Shown here piece by piece: positions 41,405 through 51,684 of a stretch of DNA of 61,416 nt. The translations under genes were made by a program, and so were the position numbers. This DNA comes from Prevotella sp. UBA6994. GTDB taxonomy: Bacteria; Bacteroidota; Bacteroidia; Bacteroidales; Bacteroidaceae. The stretch is from the NCBI GenBank assembly GCA_002449845.1, contig DJXW01000003.1, forward strand, positions 1-61,416, in the 5' to 3' direction. A model generated the notes under the pieces. That model made no database searches. It worked only from the letters and a program-made list of their open reading frames with translations, and had not been told where the DNA came from. Every line of letters begins with the position of its first letter. Within the stretch, counting starts at the first letter, position 1.

Positions 41405-42567
41405 TTGCAAGAATATCTTTATGGATTATTTTATTGACAGTGTTTTCCTATTGGTATTTGGAAAAACGCTATCTCAAGAAACGTTTCAAGAACAATAAAC
41501 TGAAACGGTTATTGTGGTGGACTCCCGGAATCTTCATGATTCTGTACACCATCTATCTCTCTTTCACGAAAAACTTTATACCCGATGACATCAGCGTGGT
41601 GAATATCTATCTGTTCTTGCTGGGATTATTTGTCTTCCCCATTGCCATATATGCCATTTGCTCTGCCTTTGGCAAGGCTTGGTGTATTTTCAGACATACC
41701 CGCAAGAACTGGGGCAACTTGGTGGGATTCTTCCTTGCCTTGTTTTCCATTTACGTATTGATCTATGGCAGCACCATCGGTATTCGCCAGTTGAAGATAA
41801 CCAAAATGGAACTGGCTTTCAAAGACCTGCCCGCTGCCTTCGACGGTTATCGTATCGCGGTGTTCTCTGACCTTCACGCTGGTTCTTTCAATGATTCCAA
41901 GAAAGAGATTCTTGAAAGAGACATCGATTCTATCAATGCCCAGAACGCAGACGCTATCTTGTTCTTGGGCGACATTCAAAACATCAAACCGTCAGAGCTT
42001 TATCCCATACAAGACATCTTGATGAAACTGAAAGCCAAAGACGGTATTTTCTCCGTATTGGGCAATCATGATTATAGCGATTATACCAATGAGGATCCTG
42101 CCATAGAGGCTGCCAATGAGCGCGAAGTGGTGAGCAGGCAGATACAATTTGGATGGAATGTATTGCGTAATGAGCATGTATCCATTCGCCGAGGCAACCA
42201 ATCCATCGTCATTGCCGGTGAAGAAAGTGCTTGTCTGAAAAAGTCGCCGGATAAAAGAGACATCAACAAGACGCTTGACGGTATCAGCGACAATGCCTTT
42301 GTCATCTTGATGCAACACGCTCCCCTCGTTTGGAAGGAAGGAATCTTGCCCGTATCCAACGTGCAACTTACATTGAGCGGACATACACATGGTGGACAGG
42401 TTGATATTTTGGGCTTTCGTCCAACAAAGTTAAGCTACGAGGAAGACTACGGATTGTTCCAGGAAGACGACCGTATGATTTATGTCACCAGTGGTATTGG
42501 CGCACTAATTCCTTTCCGCTTCGGCGTTTCTCCAGAGATTGTCGTTATCACGTTACGCAAGAAATAG
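41401..42567 (+). CDS. Membrane-anchored metallophosphoesterase
   Basis: A 388-residue protein with four N-terminal membrane helices (within residues 1-135) and a calcineurin-like domain: YRIAVFSDLHAGSF, LFLGDIQN, SVLGNHDYSD and LTLSGHTHGGQ supply the two-metal site. This YkuE-like layout is often linked to lipid A or cell-wall precursor metabolism (such as UDP-diacylglucosamine or undecaprenyl pyrophosphate turnover), but the substrate is unproven. An acyltransferase gene follows. Confidence 0.88.
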   Translation: MIARISLWIILLTVFSYWYLEKRYLKKRFKNNKLKRLLWWTPGIFMILYTIYLSFTKNFIPDDISVVNIYLFLLGLFVFPIAIYAICSAFGKAWCIFRHTRKNWGNLVGFFLALFSIYVLIYGSTIGIRQLKITKMELAFKDLPAAFDGYRIAVFSDLHAGSFNDSKKEILERDIDSINAQNADAILFLGDIQNIKPSELYPIQDILMKLKAKDGIFSVLGNHDYSDYTNEDPAIEAANEREVVSRQIQFGWNVLRNEHVSIRRGNQSIVIAGEESACLKKSPDKRDINKTLDGISDNAFVILMQHAPLVWKEGILPVSNVQLTLSGHTHGGQVDILGFRPTKLSYEEDYGLFQEDDRMIYVTSGIGALIPFRFGVSPEIVVITLRKK

Positions 42568-42585
42568 TATATATATAAATAAGGT

Positions 42586-43344
42586 ATGAAATACCTATAT
42601 AGATTATATCAATTGTTCATAGCTTTGCCGTTGGGCATTCTCGCTACCATCATCACGGCGGTAACGGTAACGTTGGGATGTGCCTTAGGCAACGGACACT
42701 TCTGGGGATACTATCCAGGCAAATGGTGGTCGTGGTTTATCATCCGCATCTTGCTATTGCCCGTGAAGGTGGAAGGCAGGGAAAACCTTGCTCGCCAACA
42801 ATCCTACGTGTTCGTGAGCAATCACCAAGGAGCATTCGACATCTTCTTGATCTACGGTTTCCTGAATCGTAACTTCAAGTGGATGATGAAACGGCAAATA
42901 CACAATATCCCTTTGGTGGGCATTGCTTGCCAAGCATCTCACCAGATATTCGTTGACAAGCGAGGTCCGAGCAAGATACGCAAGACATACGACAAGGCTC
43001 GTGAGATATTGCAGGAAGGTATGTCGTTGATGGTGTTCCCCGAGGGGTCGCGAACCTTTACTGGGCACATGGCACATTTCAAGAGAGGAGCGTTCATGCT
43101 TGCAGATGACTTGCAGTTGCCTGTTGCTCCCATCACCATCAACGGTTCGTTCAACGTGATGCCTCGTATGCGCGACTGCCATTTCGTAGAGTGGCATCCG
43201 CTTACCCTGACCATTCACAAGCCGATTGCTCCCATCGGGAAAGGCGCAGACAACATCAGTCATGCGGTGGAAGAGAGCTATCGTGTCATCATGGACGGTT
43301 TGACTCCCGAATACCAAGGATTTGTGGAAAATCCCGATCAGTAA
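42586..43344 (+). CDS. 1-acyl-sn-glycerol-3-phosphate acyltransferase-like protein
   Basis: A 252-residue PlsC-family enzyme with N-terminal membrane helix(es), NHQGAFD (HX4D acyl-transfer motif, about residues 79-85) and FPEGSR (about 152-157). It probably moves an acyl chain to lysophosphatidic acid in phospholipid synthesis; paralogues can act on other lipids. Gap to the previous gene is 18 bp. Confidence 0.88.
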   Translation: MKYLYRLYQLFIALPLGILATIITAVTVTLGCALGNGHFWGYYPGKWWSWFIIRILLLPVKVEGRENLARQQSYVFVSNHQGAFDIFLIYGFLNRNFKWMMKRQIHNIPLVGIACQASHQIFVDKRGPSKIRKTYDKAREILQEGMSLMVFPEGSRTFTGHMAHFKRGAFMLADDLQLPVAPITINGSFNVMPRMRDCHFVEWHPLTLTIHKPIAPIGKGADNISHAVEESYRVIMDGLTPEYQGFVENPDQ

Positions 43345-43369
43345 TGGAAAATCTAAAAACATACATAAA

Positions 43370-43969
43370 ATGATACAAAAAACATCTTTCAAGAAATCAC
43401 ATCTCACCCTTACGGCATTAGCTGCGCTGCTCTCATTCACCGTAGCTTTCAGCCTTGGCTCTTGTGACCAGAAAAAAGACACTGCACCGACCAAGGAACT
43501 GACCACATACGAGGTGTTTGACAGTCTTTCCAACATGCTGCCCAAAGGCTCTATCGTAGTGGCTCGTTTCCCCGATGAGGAACGTCATTGCATGTATTAC
43601 CTCAATAGCGGCATTCTCTATTACTTCGACGGAAAGCAAAAGAACCTGGAGGAAGTGATGATCAGTGGCGTTGACAACGGAAGTGTGGAAAGTGCAATGC
43701 TCGACAAAGATGAGAAGTTTATCTCCATCGAGGTAAATTTTGGCAAGGTAAACAAGCTCTACCGTCTGAACACGACAAATCGCAACATCGTTGACATGGA
43801 TCAGACCGTAGCCAGCTCTCGTAAAGACGTTGAGGAACCTGAAGAAAAGGAAAAGAAAGCCTCTAAGCCTCGCAAGGAAGAAAAGAAAGAGGAAGTGGTA
43901 CAAGAGCCTCAACAACCCAAGGAACCAGAACGTGAACACGTTTTGCAAGATGTAATGATGGAAGAATAA
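43370..43969 (+). CDS. Lipoprotein with charged Lys/Glu C-terminal region
   Basis: A 199-residue lipoprotein (lipobox LGSC near residue 32, after an extended basic N-region). The middle (about 55-140) is a small beta-rich domain (GSIVVARFPDEERHCMYYLN); the end is a highly charged Glu/Lys/Pro linker (EEPEEKEKKASKPRKEEK). I do not recognise the family. The ATG at 43370 gives the signal peptide. Confidence 0.7.
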   Translation: MIQKTSFKKSHLTLTALAALLSFTVAFSLGSCDQKKDTAPTKELTTYEVFDSLSNMLPKGSIVVARFPDEERHCMYYLNSGILYYFDGKQKNLEEVMISGVDNGSVESAMLDKDEKFISIEVNFGKVNKLYRLNTTNRNIVDMDQTVASSRKDVEEPEEKEKKASKPRKEEKKEEVVQEPQQPKEPEREHVLQDVMMEE

Positions 43970-43985
43970 TACAGGAGTAATCGTC

Positions 43986-44738
43986 ATGAACACAAGCGAC
44001 AGTATTGTCATCATACCTACCTACAACGAGAAAGAGAACATCGAGAAAATCATACGTGCCGTGTTCTCTTTGGAGAAATGCTTCCACATCCTCATTATTG
44101 ATGACGGAAGTCCTGATGGTACGGCAGCTATTGTCCATCATCTGATGGAGTCGGATTTTCCAGACCGCTTGTTTATCATTGAGCGTTCTGGAAAGTTAGG
44201 ACTTGGTACGGCATATATCACTGGCTTCAAATGGGCATTGGCACACAACTATGAATATATCTTCGAGATGGATGCCGACTTCAGCCACGACCCCAAAGAC
44301 CTGCCCCGCCTTTATGCAGCTTGTCATGATGAGGGCTACGACGTGGCAATTGGTTCTCGATACGTATCTGGCGTGAACGTTGTCAACTGGCCGATGGGAC
44401 GTGTGCTGATGAGTTATTTCGCCTCTATGTACGTGCGGATTGTCATGGGCTTCAAGGTTCACGACACCACGGCAGGATTCAAGTGCTACAAGCGACGCGT
44501 GTTGTCAACCATCGAACTCGACAAGATTCGTTTCAAGGGTTACGGTTTCCAAATCGAGATGAAATTCACGGCATTTAAGATAGGATTTAAAATCAAGGAA
44601 GTGCCCGTGGTCTTCGTCAATCGCAGAGAAGGCACGAGCAAGATGAGTGGGGGCATTTTCGGAGAGGCTTTCTTTGGCGTGTTGCGTATGCGCTGGGATG
44701 GCTGGTTCCGCAAGTACCCTTCCATCAAAAACGAATGA
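43986..44738 (+). CDS. Polyprenol monophosphomannose synthase-like GT2
   Basis: A 250-residue enzyme of the dolichyl-phosphate mannosyltransferase (DPM1) type: IIPTYNEKENIEKIIRAV, LIIDDGSPDGT, KLGLGTAYITGFKWAL, EMDADFSHDP (metal DxD) and GFKCYKRRVL. It likely makes a polyprenol-phosphate hexose used for protein or envelope glycosylation; Bacteroidetes use such donors for O-glycosylation. There is no C-terminal membrane domain, as in soluble DPM1. Spacing to the neighbouring genes is 16 and 32 bp. Confidence 0.9.
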   Translation: MNTSDSIVIIPTYNEKENIEKIIRAVFSLEKCFHILIIDDGSPDGTAAIVHHLMESDFPDRLFIIERSGKLGLGTAYITGFKWALAHNYEYIFEMDADFSHDPKDLPRLYAACHDEGYDVAIGSRYVSGVNVVNWPMGRVLMSYFASMYVRIVMGFKVHDTTAGFKCYKRRVLSTIELDKIRFKGYGFQIEMKFTAFKIGFKIKEVPVVFVNRREGTSKMSGGIFGEAFFGVLRMRWDGWFRKYPSIKNE

Positions 44739-44770
44739 ATGATGGGTAAACAAATCACCCATTGTTGAAC

Positions 44771-47700
44771 ATGGACATTAAGAACATTCAGGAAAAATAC
44801 GGTACGTTGCCACAATGTGCCGCACTTGCCAAGTTGCAGGAAGACAAATCTACCAAGACCATCTTCCTGCAAGGGCTTATTGCGTCTGCCGCCCCTCTTT
44901 TCTTTGCGGCAATGGCTAAAAAGAAGCCACACACTTACTTATTCATCCTACCCGATGCTGACAGTGCTGGGTATTTCTATCACGACCTCACTCAAATCAT
45001 GGGGCACGATAATGTTTTCTTCTTCCCTTCTTCTTACAGGAGGGCGGTGAAGTATGGCCAACGTGATGCTGCCAACGAGATTCTCCGCACCGAAGTATTG
45101 GCGAAGTTAAATGAAGATTCTTCATTTCTAATAGTCTCTCATCCCGAAGCGATTGCTGAGTTGGTGGTTTCCAAGAAAAACTTGGATGAACGCATCATCA
45201 AGCTCTCCGTGGGAGATACTGCCGATATTGTTTCTATTACCCATACCTTACGCGAGTTTGGATTTCAAGAAACCGACTATGTGTATGAGCCGGGGCAGTT
45301 TGCCGTGCGTGGCAGCATCCTCGACGTGTTTTCTTTCTCTTGCGAATATCCGTTCCGCATCGACTTCTTCGGCGACGATATAGATACCATTCGTACTTTT
45401 GAGGTGCAAGACCAACTATCGAAGGATAAAAAGACTACCGTTGAGATTGTACCAGAACTCGCCAAGGTAAATACCGAAAAGATTCCTTTCTTACACTTCT
45501 TGCCTACTGATGCCACTATCGTCACGAAAGATTTCACCAATGTTTACGATACTATCAAACAGGTGTACGATGAGGGATTCTCTTCTCAGGCAATGGTGGA
45601 ACGATTAGAGGGAGCCACGGAGATGGAACAGGCGCAGATAAAACGGGAGATGGAACGGGATTGCCAACTCTATCCCGCTCACCAGTTTGCCAATGATGCC
45701 TTGTCTTTCAGACGCATCGAGTTTGGCCAACACGCTACGGGAAAGCCACAGGCTACCATCCCATTCCACGTCAGTGCGCAACCACTCTTCCATAAGAATA
45801 TCGAATTACTCAAAGATTCTTTGGAGGCATTTCTCTTACAAGAATACCAACTATATATATTGGCTGACAGTCAGAAGCAACAACAACGATTGCGCGACAT
45901 CTTTGATGAACGGGGAGCCACAGATGGCTACATGGACTTGTCGAGCCAAGAGAAGGCGAATGCCTCAACCATCAACTTCATCCCTATCGACAAGACTTTG
46001 CATGAGGGATTCGTGGATCACGACCTTCATGCGTGCTTCTTCACCGACCATCAAATCTTCGACCGTTTCCACAAATATAATCTCAAGAGTGACCGCGCCC
46101 GTGCTGGCAAGATGGCACTCACCATGAAGGAAATACAAGAAATGGAGTATGGCGACTTTCTGGTACATGTGGACTATGGCATCGGTAAGTTTGGTGGTTT
46201 GTTGCGTATTCCCAATGGCAATGGTTTCCAAGAAGTGATACGCATCATCTACCAACATAATGACAAGGTGGATGTTTCCATACACTCGCTGTACAAGATT
46301 TCAAAGTACAGGAGAAGCGATACGGGCGAACCTCCCCGACTGAGCATCCTTGGTTCTGGTGCTTGGGATCGTCTGAAAGAGCGTACCAAGAAACGTATCA
46401 AGGATATTGCTCGCGACCTCATCAAGCTGTATGCAAAGCGAAGACACGAGAAAGGATTTGCCTTTGCTCCCGACTCTTACCTGCAACACGAACTGGAGGC
46501 TTCGTTTCTCTATGAGGACACACCCGACCAGCTAAAAGCTACACAGGAGGTGAAAGCAGATATGGAGAACTCTCGCCCCATGGACAGACTGGTGTGTGGT
46601 GATGTGGGATTCGGTAAGACGGAGGTGGCTATCCGTGCGGCATTCAAGGCTGCCTGCGACAGCAAGCAAGTGGCTGTACTGGTGCCTACCACGGTATTGG
46701 CTTTCCAACATTACCAAACGTTCTGCGAAAGGTTGAAAAACTTACCCGTGCGAGTGGAATATCTGTCACGTGCCCGTACCGCAGCACAGACAAGGCAAAT
46801 CCTGACCGACTTGGAAACGGGTAAGGTGGACATCATCGTCGGTACCCATAAGTTGATTGGAAAGAATGTGAAATGGCACGATTTAGGACTGCTCATCATT
46901 GACGAGGAACAGAAGTTTGGCGTGAGTACCAAAGAAAAACTACGTCAATTGAAATCGAATATAGACACGCTCACGATGTCTGCCACTCCTATCCCACGAA
47001 CCTTACAATTCTCGTTGATGGGAGCGCGAGACATGAGCATCATACGCACTCCCCCACCCAACCGCCATCCCATCCACACCGAACTGGGAACGTATGGGAG
47101 CGAGATTATCACTGATGCCATCAACTTCGAGATGAGCAGGAACGGACAGGTGTTCTTCGTGAACAACCGTATCTCCAACCTACCCGAGATTGAGCGACTG
47201 ATCCTCAAGAACATTCCTGATTGTCGCATAGCCATCGGTCATGGTCAGATGAAACCCGAGGAACTGGAGAAAATCATCATGGGATTCATCAACTACGATT
47301 ACGACGTGCTACTTTCCACCACCATCGTGGAGAATGGTATCGACATACCCAATGCCAACACCATCATCATCAATAACGCTCACCAATTTGGATTGAGTGA
47401 CCTTCATCAGATGCGTGGTCGTGTGGGACGTTCTAACCGTAAGGCTTTCTGTTACTTGCTCTCTCCTCCCATCAGTTACCTCACACCAGAGGCTCGCCGA
47501 CGCTTGGAAGCCCTTGAGACCTTCTCCGACTTGGGCAGTGGCTTCAACCTTGCCATGCAAGACCTTGACATTCGTGGTGCAGGCAACCTCCTTGGCGCAG
47601 AACAGAGTGGATTCATGGAAGACTTGGGATATGAGACATACCAAAAGGTTCTATCGCAAGCCATTACCGAACTTAAAAACGATGAGTTTGGGGATATGTT

Positions 47701-48202
47701 TGCTGACGAAATCGCACAGGGAAAGAAGGTGATGGGCGATTCCTTCATTGACGATTGTACCATCGAGAGCGATTTACCCATGTATTTCCCAGAGACCTAT
47801 GTGTCTGGTAGTGCTGAGCGTATGTTGCTTTATCGTGAATTGGATAACATCGAGAACGACCGTGAGTTAGACGCATATCACCAACGACTCATCGACCGCT
47901 TTGGTCCCGTGCCTACCGAGGGTGAGGAACTCATGCAAGTAGTGGCTTTGCGACGTATCGGCAAGCGTTTGGGATGTGAGAAAATCATCATGCGACAAGG
48001 AAAGATGATCATCCAGTTTGTTTCCAACTCACAGAGTGCTTATTATCAAAGCGCTGCCTTTGAGAAGATGCTCACCTACATAGCCTCTCATCCACGTCGC
48101 TGCGACCTCAAGGAAGTAAAGGGCAGACGGCTCATGCACATCAACCAAATCCCATCTGTCAGCGAGGCGGTCAACGTGATGCGAACGATAGAGTCAGTAT
48201 GA
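44771..48202 (+). CDS. mfd: Transcription-repair coupling factor
   Basis: A 1143-residue helicase of normal length. It has the N-terminal UvrB-like region, the RNA-polymerase-interacting segment with VHVDYGIGKFGGL and YQHNDKVDVSIHSLYKISKY, Walker A GDVGFGKTEVA near residue 610, DEEQ near 710, and GRVGRSNRKAFCYLL with the TRG-type C-terminal end (NIRG-like DLDIRGAGNLLG). It removes stalled RNA polymerase and recruits UvrA to damaged template strands. I start at the ATG at 44771; TTG codons at 44762 and 44765 lie just upstream. Confidence 0.96.
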   Translation: MDIKNIQEKYGTLPQCAALAKLQEDKSTKTIFLQGLIASAAPLFFAAMAKKKPHTYLFILPDADSAGYFYHDLTQIMGHDNVFFFPSSYRRAVKYGQRDAANEILRTEVLAKLNEDSSFLIVSHPEAIAELVVSKKNLDERIIKLSVGDTADIVSITHTLREFGFQETDYVYEPGQFAVRGSILDVFSFSCEYPFRIDFFGDDIDTIRTFEVQDQLSKDKKTTVEIVPELAKVNTEKIPFLHFLPTDATIVTKDFTNVYDTIKQVYDEGFSSQAMVERLEGATEMEQAQIKREMERDCQLYPAHQFANDALSFRRIEFGQHATGKPQATIPFHVSAQPLFHKNIELLKDSLEAFLLQEYQLYILADSQKQQQRLRDIFDERGATDGYMDLSSQEKANASTINFIPIDKTLHEGFVDHDLHACFFTDHQIFDRFHKYNLKSDRARAGKMALTMKEIQEMEYGDFLVHVDYGIGKFGGLLRIPNGNGFQEVIRIIYQHNDKVDVSIHSLYKISKYRRSDTGEPPRLSILGSGAWDRLKERTKKRIKDIARDLIKLYAKRRHEKGFAFAPDSYLQHELEASFLYEDTPDQLKATQEVKADMENSRPMDRLVCGDVGFGKTEVAIRAAFKAACDSKQVAVLVPTTVLAFQHYQTFCERLKNLPVRVEYLSRARTAAQTRQILTDLETGKVDIIVGTHKLIGKNVKWHDLGLLIIDEEQKFGVSTKEKLRQLKSNIDTLTMSATPIPRTLQFSLMGARDMSIIRTPPPNRHPIHTELGTYGSEIITDAINFEMSRNGQVFFVNNRISNLPEIERLILKNIPDCRIAIGHGQMKPEELEKIIMGFINYDYDVLLSTTIVENGIDIPNANTIIINNAHQFGLSDLHQMRGRVGRSNRKAFCYLLSPPISYLTPEARRRLEALETFSDLGSGFNLAMQDLDIRGAGNLLGAEQSGFMEDLGYETYQKVLSQAITELKNDEFGDMFADEIAQGKKVMGDSFIDDCTIESDLPMYFPETYVSGSAERMLLYRELDNIENDRELDAYHQRLIDRFGPVPTEGEELMQVVALRRIGKRLGCEKIIMRQGKMIIQFVSNSQSAYYQSAAFEKMLTYIASHPRRCDLKEVKGRRLMHINQIPSVSEAVNVMRTIESV

Positions 48203-48270
48203 GTGCAGCATAATTTGTAAATGGTACCTTTTATTGATAATCCACACAAGATAGATGCCTTCTGTCAACG

Positions 48271-48652
48271 GTATTGTCACGTAAATTCTGAATTTACCCC
48301 CTAAAATACGGGCATTTTTTCAAGCGAGTTGATACTTGGTAGAAAAAATGCTCATTTTTCCATATTCTCACATATCATTCATTATCAACATCTTACAATA
48401 CACAAACATTTATCATCCGAATAAAAAACCTATATTTGAGGCTTAAAAAGTCACTTTTTGGGCTTTCATAACATATATAGTTAGCACTCGTAACATACAT
48501 AGTTACGCTCATAACTCATATAGTTACGTGCGTAACATGTTATGTTACGATGAAAAAGACGGTTTTTTGCCCCTTTCAACCCATTTTTCCACTCCCCTAT
48601 TTCTTTTTAGCAAGAAAAACAGAACAAAATTTTGTCGTGATAATTCCGAATC
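48271..48652 (-). repeat. Dispersed 380-bp element, copy 2 (inverted relative to copy 1)
   Basis: Read on the minus strand, this matches 22865-23248 from end to end: GGCAAAAAACCGTNTTTTTCATCG-like start, the four palindromes (48465-48549), the AAAGCCCAAAAAGTG block and the terminal AAAATACGGGCATTTTTT hairpin arm. Ends again carry TTC(A/G)GAATT and GACAA. It fills most of the 48203-48791 gap, which otherwise contains only the GH127 promoter region. Confidence 0.8.
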
Positions 48653-48759
48653 TTCGTGAATGATCAAATGCCCATGTAAATGCCACCTTCAGGTTAGTAG
48701 AATAGACATTTCTTCTATATAAATAGACTATATTTTTATTTCTTATGGATGATTTTTTA

Positions 48760-48767
48760 TAATTTTG
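48760..48767 (+). promoter_or_regulatory. -7 element of the GH127 run
   Basis: TAATTTTG, 24 bp before the ATG at 48792; the region between 48653 and 48760 is AT-rich without other motifs that I recognise. Confidence 0.65.
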
Positions 48768-48791
48768 CAACGTCTAAACCTCATTTAAAGC

Positions 48792-51215
48792 ATGAAATAC
48801 AAATACTTTCTATTCAGTTTGCTGATTTGGGCTGCCCTTGGCGTACAGGCAGCGAGTAAATCTACCAAGACAACACCCATCGTGGAAGTGCCTTTTACGA
48901 AAGTACACCTCAACGACCAGTTCTGGTCTCCCCGTATAGAAATAAACCGTACGGTGAGCATCCCATCCGCATTCCGTGAGTGCGAGAAGAATGGGCGATT
49001 TGACAACTTCGCCATTGCGGGAGGCTTGATGAAAGGTGAGCATAGAGGCGACTTCTCTTTTGACGATACAGACCCTTATAAGGTAATAGAGGGAGCCAGC
49101 TACTCTTTGGCTGTTCACTATGATGCCAAGCTCGACCATTATTTGGACAGTGTGATTGCCATCATTGCCGCCGCACAAGAGCCAGACGGTTATCTCACCA
49201 CCTGCGTTACCAACAAGTGTTACCGTCTCTCCGGATGGTGGGGCAGAAGCAAATGGGAGAAAATCAATTCACATGAGTTGTATAACAGTGGACACATGAT
49301 AGAGTCCGCCGTAGCCCATTACTTGGCAACTGGTAAGCGCACGTTCCTCAACGTTGCCATCAAGAATGCCGATTTGGTATGTAAGACTTTCGGACCCAAT
49401 GAGGGACAAATCCATCGTCCAGGCGGACATCCCATCATCGAGATGGCTCTGTGCAAATTATATAAGGTGACGGGCAACAAGAAATACTTGGAAGGTGCCA
49501 AATACTTCGTGGACGAAACGGGACGTTGCACTGACGGACATCACCCCAGCGAGTATTCGCAAGACCACAAGCCTATCCTGCAACAAGACGAGATTGTGGG
49601 TCATGCGGTGAGAGCCGGCTATCTGTTTAGCGGAGTGGCTGACGTGGCTGCCTTGACGGGCGACTCTGCCTACTTCCATGCACTGGAACGTATCTGGAAC
49701 AACATGTCTTCCAAGAAACTGTTTATCACCGGAGGTATCGGCAGCAGGGCGCAAGGCGAAGGTTTCGGTCCTAACTACGAGCTCAACAACCACACGGCTT
49801 ATTGCGAGACGTGTGCCGCCATTGCCAACGTGTATTGGAACTATCGTATGTTCTTGGCTACGGGCGAATCAAAGTATATTGACGTATGCGAACGTGCATT
49901 ATATAATAATGTGCTGAGTGGCGTTTCGCTCTCAGGCGACCATTTCTTCTACGACAACCCCTTGGAGAGCGATGGCGAGCATGGACGTGCCCGTTGGTTT
50001 GGTTGTGCTTGCTGCCCAGGAAACGTGACAAGATTCGTAGCTTCCGTTCCCAATTACATCTACGCCACCCAAGGTAAGGACATCTTCGTGAACCTCTACG
50101 TGCAAGGAACGGCAAAGATTGGTAAAGTGGAGTTGGAGCAAATCACCGACTATCCTTGGAACGGAACGGTGAAGATTCGTGTGAACAAAGGTAGCGGTAA
50201 GTTTGCCATCAAGCTGAGATTGCCAGGATGGATAAAGAAAAATCCCGTGGGAAACAACCTCTATACCTATCTCGACAATGCCAAGGCTTATAGCATCAGC
50301 GTAAACGGACAGGCTCTCTATCCAGAGAACCGCGACTATATCACCATCAACCGTTCATGGAAGAAGGGTGACGTGATGGAACTGAACCTGCCGATGGAAG
50401 TGCGCAGGGTGGTAGCCAACGACAATGCAGAAGACGACCGTGGCAAAGTGGCTTTGGAGCGTGGTCCTATCGTGTATTGCTTGGAAGGCAAAGATCAACC
50501 AGACCAACACATATTCAATAAATATCTCCTCAACTCATCAGTAATAACCGCACATGAAGAAAAAGACTTGCTGAACGGCGTGGTTGTACTGGAGGGAATG
50601 GCGAAGGAATTGCAACCTGACGGAGAAGTGAAAGACGTGAAGATACGTGCCATTCCATATTCCACATGGAATAACCGTGGCTCTGACCAAATGGAAGTAT
50701 GGATTCCCAATACACCTGTGAAAGCCGTGGCTACACCTGCTGAGACCATTGCCAGCAAGGCCCGCACCTTCAGCAACCGCGGTCCCATCCAAAACGACGC
50801 ACCCGAGACCGCTCCTACCGATGGTTGGGCAGGTGGAACCAATGACCAATGGGAGCCCAAGCGTTCTTCAGACACTTCCAAGCCCTATCACTATTGGTGG
50901 TTGAAGCGTGGAACGACAGAGGCTATCAGTTATCAGTTTGACCAAGAATATGAGGTTAGCAACGTACAAGTGTATTGGTTAGACTTCGACCATTATGATG
51001 GCAACTTCCGTGTGCCAGAGAGTTGGACGCTCTACTATGCCGATGCCAACGGCAACTGGGTAGAGGTGGAAGACCATTCGCCCCTGACCGTTGACAAAGA
51101 CTGCTACAACAGCGTAGATTTCAAGCCCGTGCGCACGAAGGGATTGAAGATATTGGCAAAACTGCAAAAGGGACAATCCGGCGGTGTGCTGGAATGGAAG
51201 GTTAATGGAAAATAA
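48792..51215 (+). CDS. GH127 beta-L-arabinofuranosidase
   Basis: An 807-residue secreted enzyme with a signal peptide ending GVQAAS. The (alpha/alpha)6 domain shows the GH127 cysteine/zinc site: E339 and C341 in YCETC, plus C407-C408 in CACCPGN, at the same spacing as the Glu338/Cys340/Cys417/Cys418 set known from HypBA1. E323 (in GEGFGPNYE) fits the acid/base. The C-terminal 130 residues resemble a discoidin-like carbohydrate-binding domain (SWTLYYADANGNWVEVEDHS). It releases beta-L-arabinofuranose, as found in hydroxyproline-rich plant glycoproteins. Three secreted-protein genes follow within 23 bp each. Confidence 0.93.
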   Translation: MKYKYFLFSLLIWAALGVQAASKSTKTTPIVEVPFTKVHLNDQFWSPRIEINRTVSIPSAFRECEKNGRFDNFAIAGGLMKGEHRGDFSFDDTDPYKVIEGASYSLAVHYDAKLDHYLDSVIAIIAAAQEPDGYLTTCVTNKCYRLSGWWGRSKWEKINSHELYNSGHMIESAVAHYLATGKRTFLNVAIKNADLVCKTFGPNEGQIHRPGGHPIIEMALCKLYKVTGNKKYLEGAKYFVDETGRCTDGHHPSEYSQDHKPILQQDEIVGHAVRAGYLFSGVADVAALTGDSAYFHALERIWNNMSSKKLFITGGIGSRAQGEGFGPNYELNNHTAYCETCAAIANVYWNYRMFLATGESKYIDVCERALYNNVLSGVSLSGDHFFYDNPLESDGEHGRARWFGCACCPGNVTRFVASVPNYIYATQGKDIFVNLYVQGTAKIGKVELEQITDYPWNGTVKIRVNKGSGKFAIKLRLPGWIKKNPVGNNLYTYLDNAKAYSISVNGQALYPENRDYITINRSWKKGDVMELNLPMEVRRVVANDNAEDDRGKVALERGPIVYCLEGKDQPDQHIFNKYLLNSSVITAHEEKDLLNGVVVLEGMAKELQPDGEVKDVKIRAIPYSTWNNRGSDQMEVWIPNTPVKAVATPAETIASKARTFSNRGPIQNDAPETAPTDGWAGGTNDQWEPKRSSDTSKPYHYWWLKRGTTEAISYQFDQEYEVSNVQVYWLDFDHYDGNFRVPESWTLYYADANGNWVEVEDHSPLTVDKDCYNSVDFKPVRTKGLKILAKLQKGQSGGVLEWKVNGK

Positions 51216-51223
51216 GCAGTGAG

Positions 51224-51673
51224 ATGAAAAGGTATCTTTGTTTGGTCATCGTCTTTCTTGCCTGCGTGTTGGTTTCTGCCAAGACATTGGTGATTACCTT
51301 GATGGATGATACCAAGGTGTATTACACGCTGGAAGAACCGTTGTCGGGAACCACCTTTGCCCCTGTGATGGTGTTTGAGAATGGCAGTGTGGTGGTGAAA
51401 GGAGACCGATACGAGTTTGTGGGCATCAAGGAGTTTTGCCTTTCAGATGAGAGCGACCCTGCCGGAATCAACGTGGGCACCATGACCTTTTCCACAGACG
51501 CACCAGTAGCTGTCTATACGATAGACGGAAAGAAAGTGGCTGATGCCAAGGATATGACTACCATGCAACAATTACAAGCATCGCATCTGCCCAAGGGCGT
51601 GTACGTGGTGAAGGTGAAGCGTGGCGAAGAAAACAACGGTCAGGAAGTGTCGTTTAAGTTTGTCAAGAAATAA
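51224..51673 (+). CDS. Small secreted protein with Prevotella-type C-terminal tail
   Basis: A 149-residue protein with signal peptide LVFLACVLVSA. The first part (KTLVITLMDDTKVYYTLEEP) is a beta-rich repeat seen in other secreted Prevotella proteins. The C-terminal part (VAVYTIDGKKVADAKD ... LPKGVYVVKVK) is essentially the sorting-like tail alone. It lies 8 bp after the GH127 gene and 11 bp before the CotH gene, so it belongs to that operon; function is unknown. Confidence 0.75.
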   Translation: MKRYLCLVIVFLACVLVSAKTLVITLMDDTKVYYTLEEPLSGTTFAPVMVFENGSVVVKGDRYEFVGIKEFCLSDESDPAGINVGTMTFSTDAPVAVYTIDGKKVADAKDMTTMQQLQASHLPKGVYVVKVKRGEENNGQEVSFKFVKK

Positions 51674-51684
51674 CGTCTAAAGTC

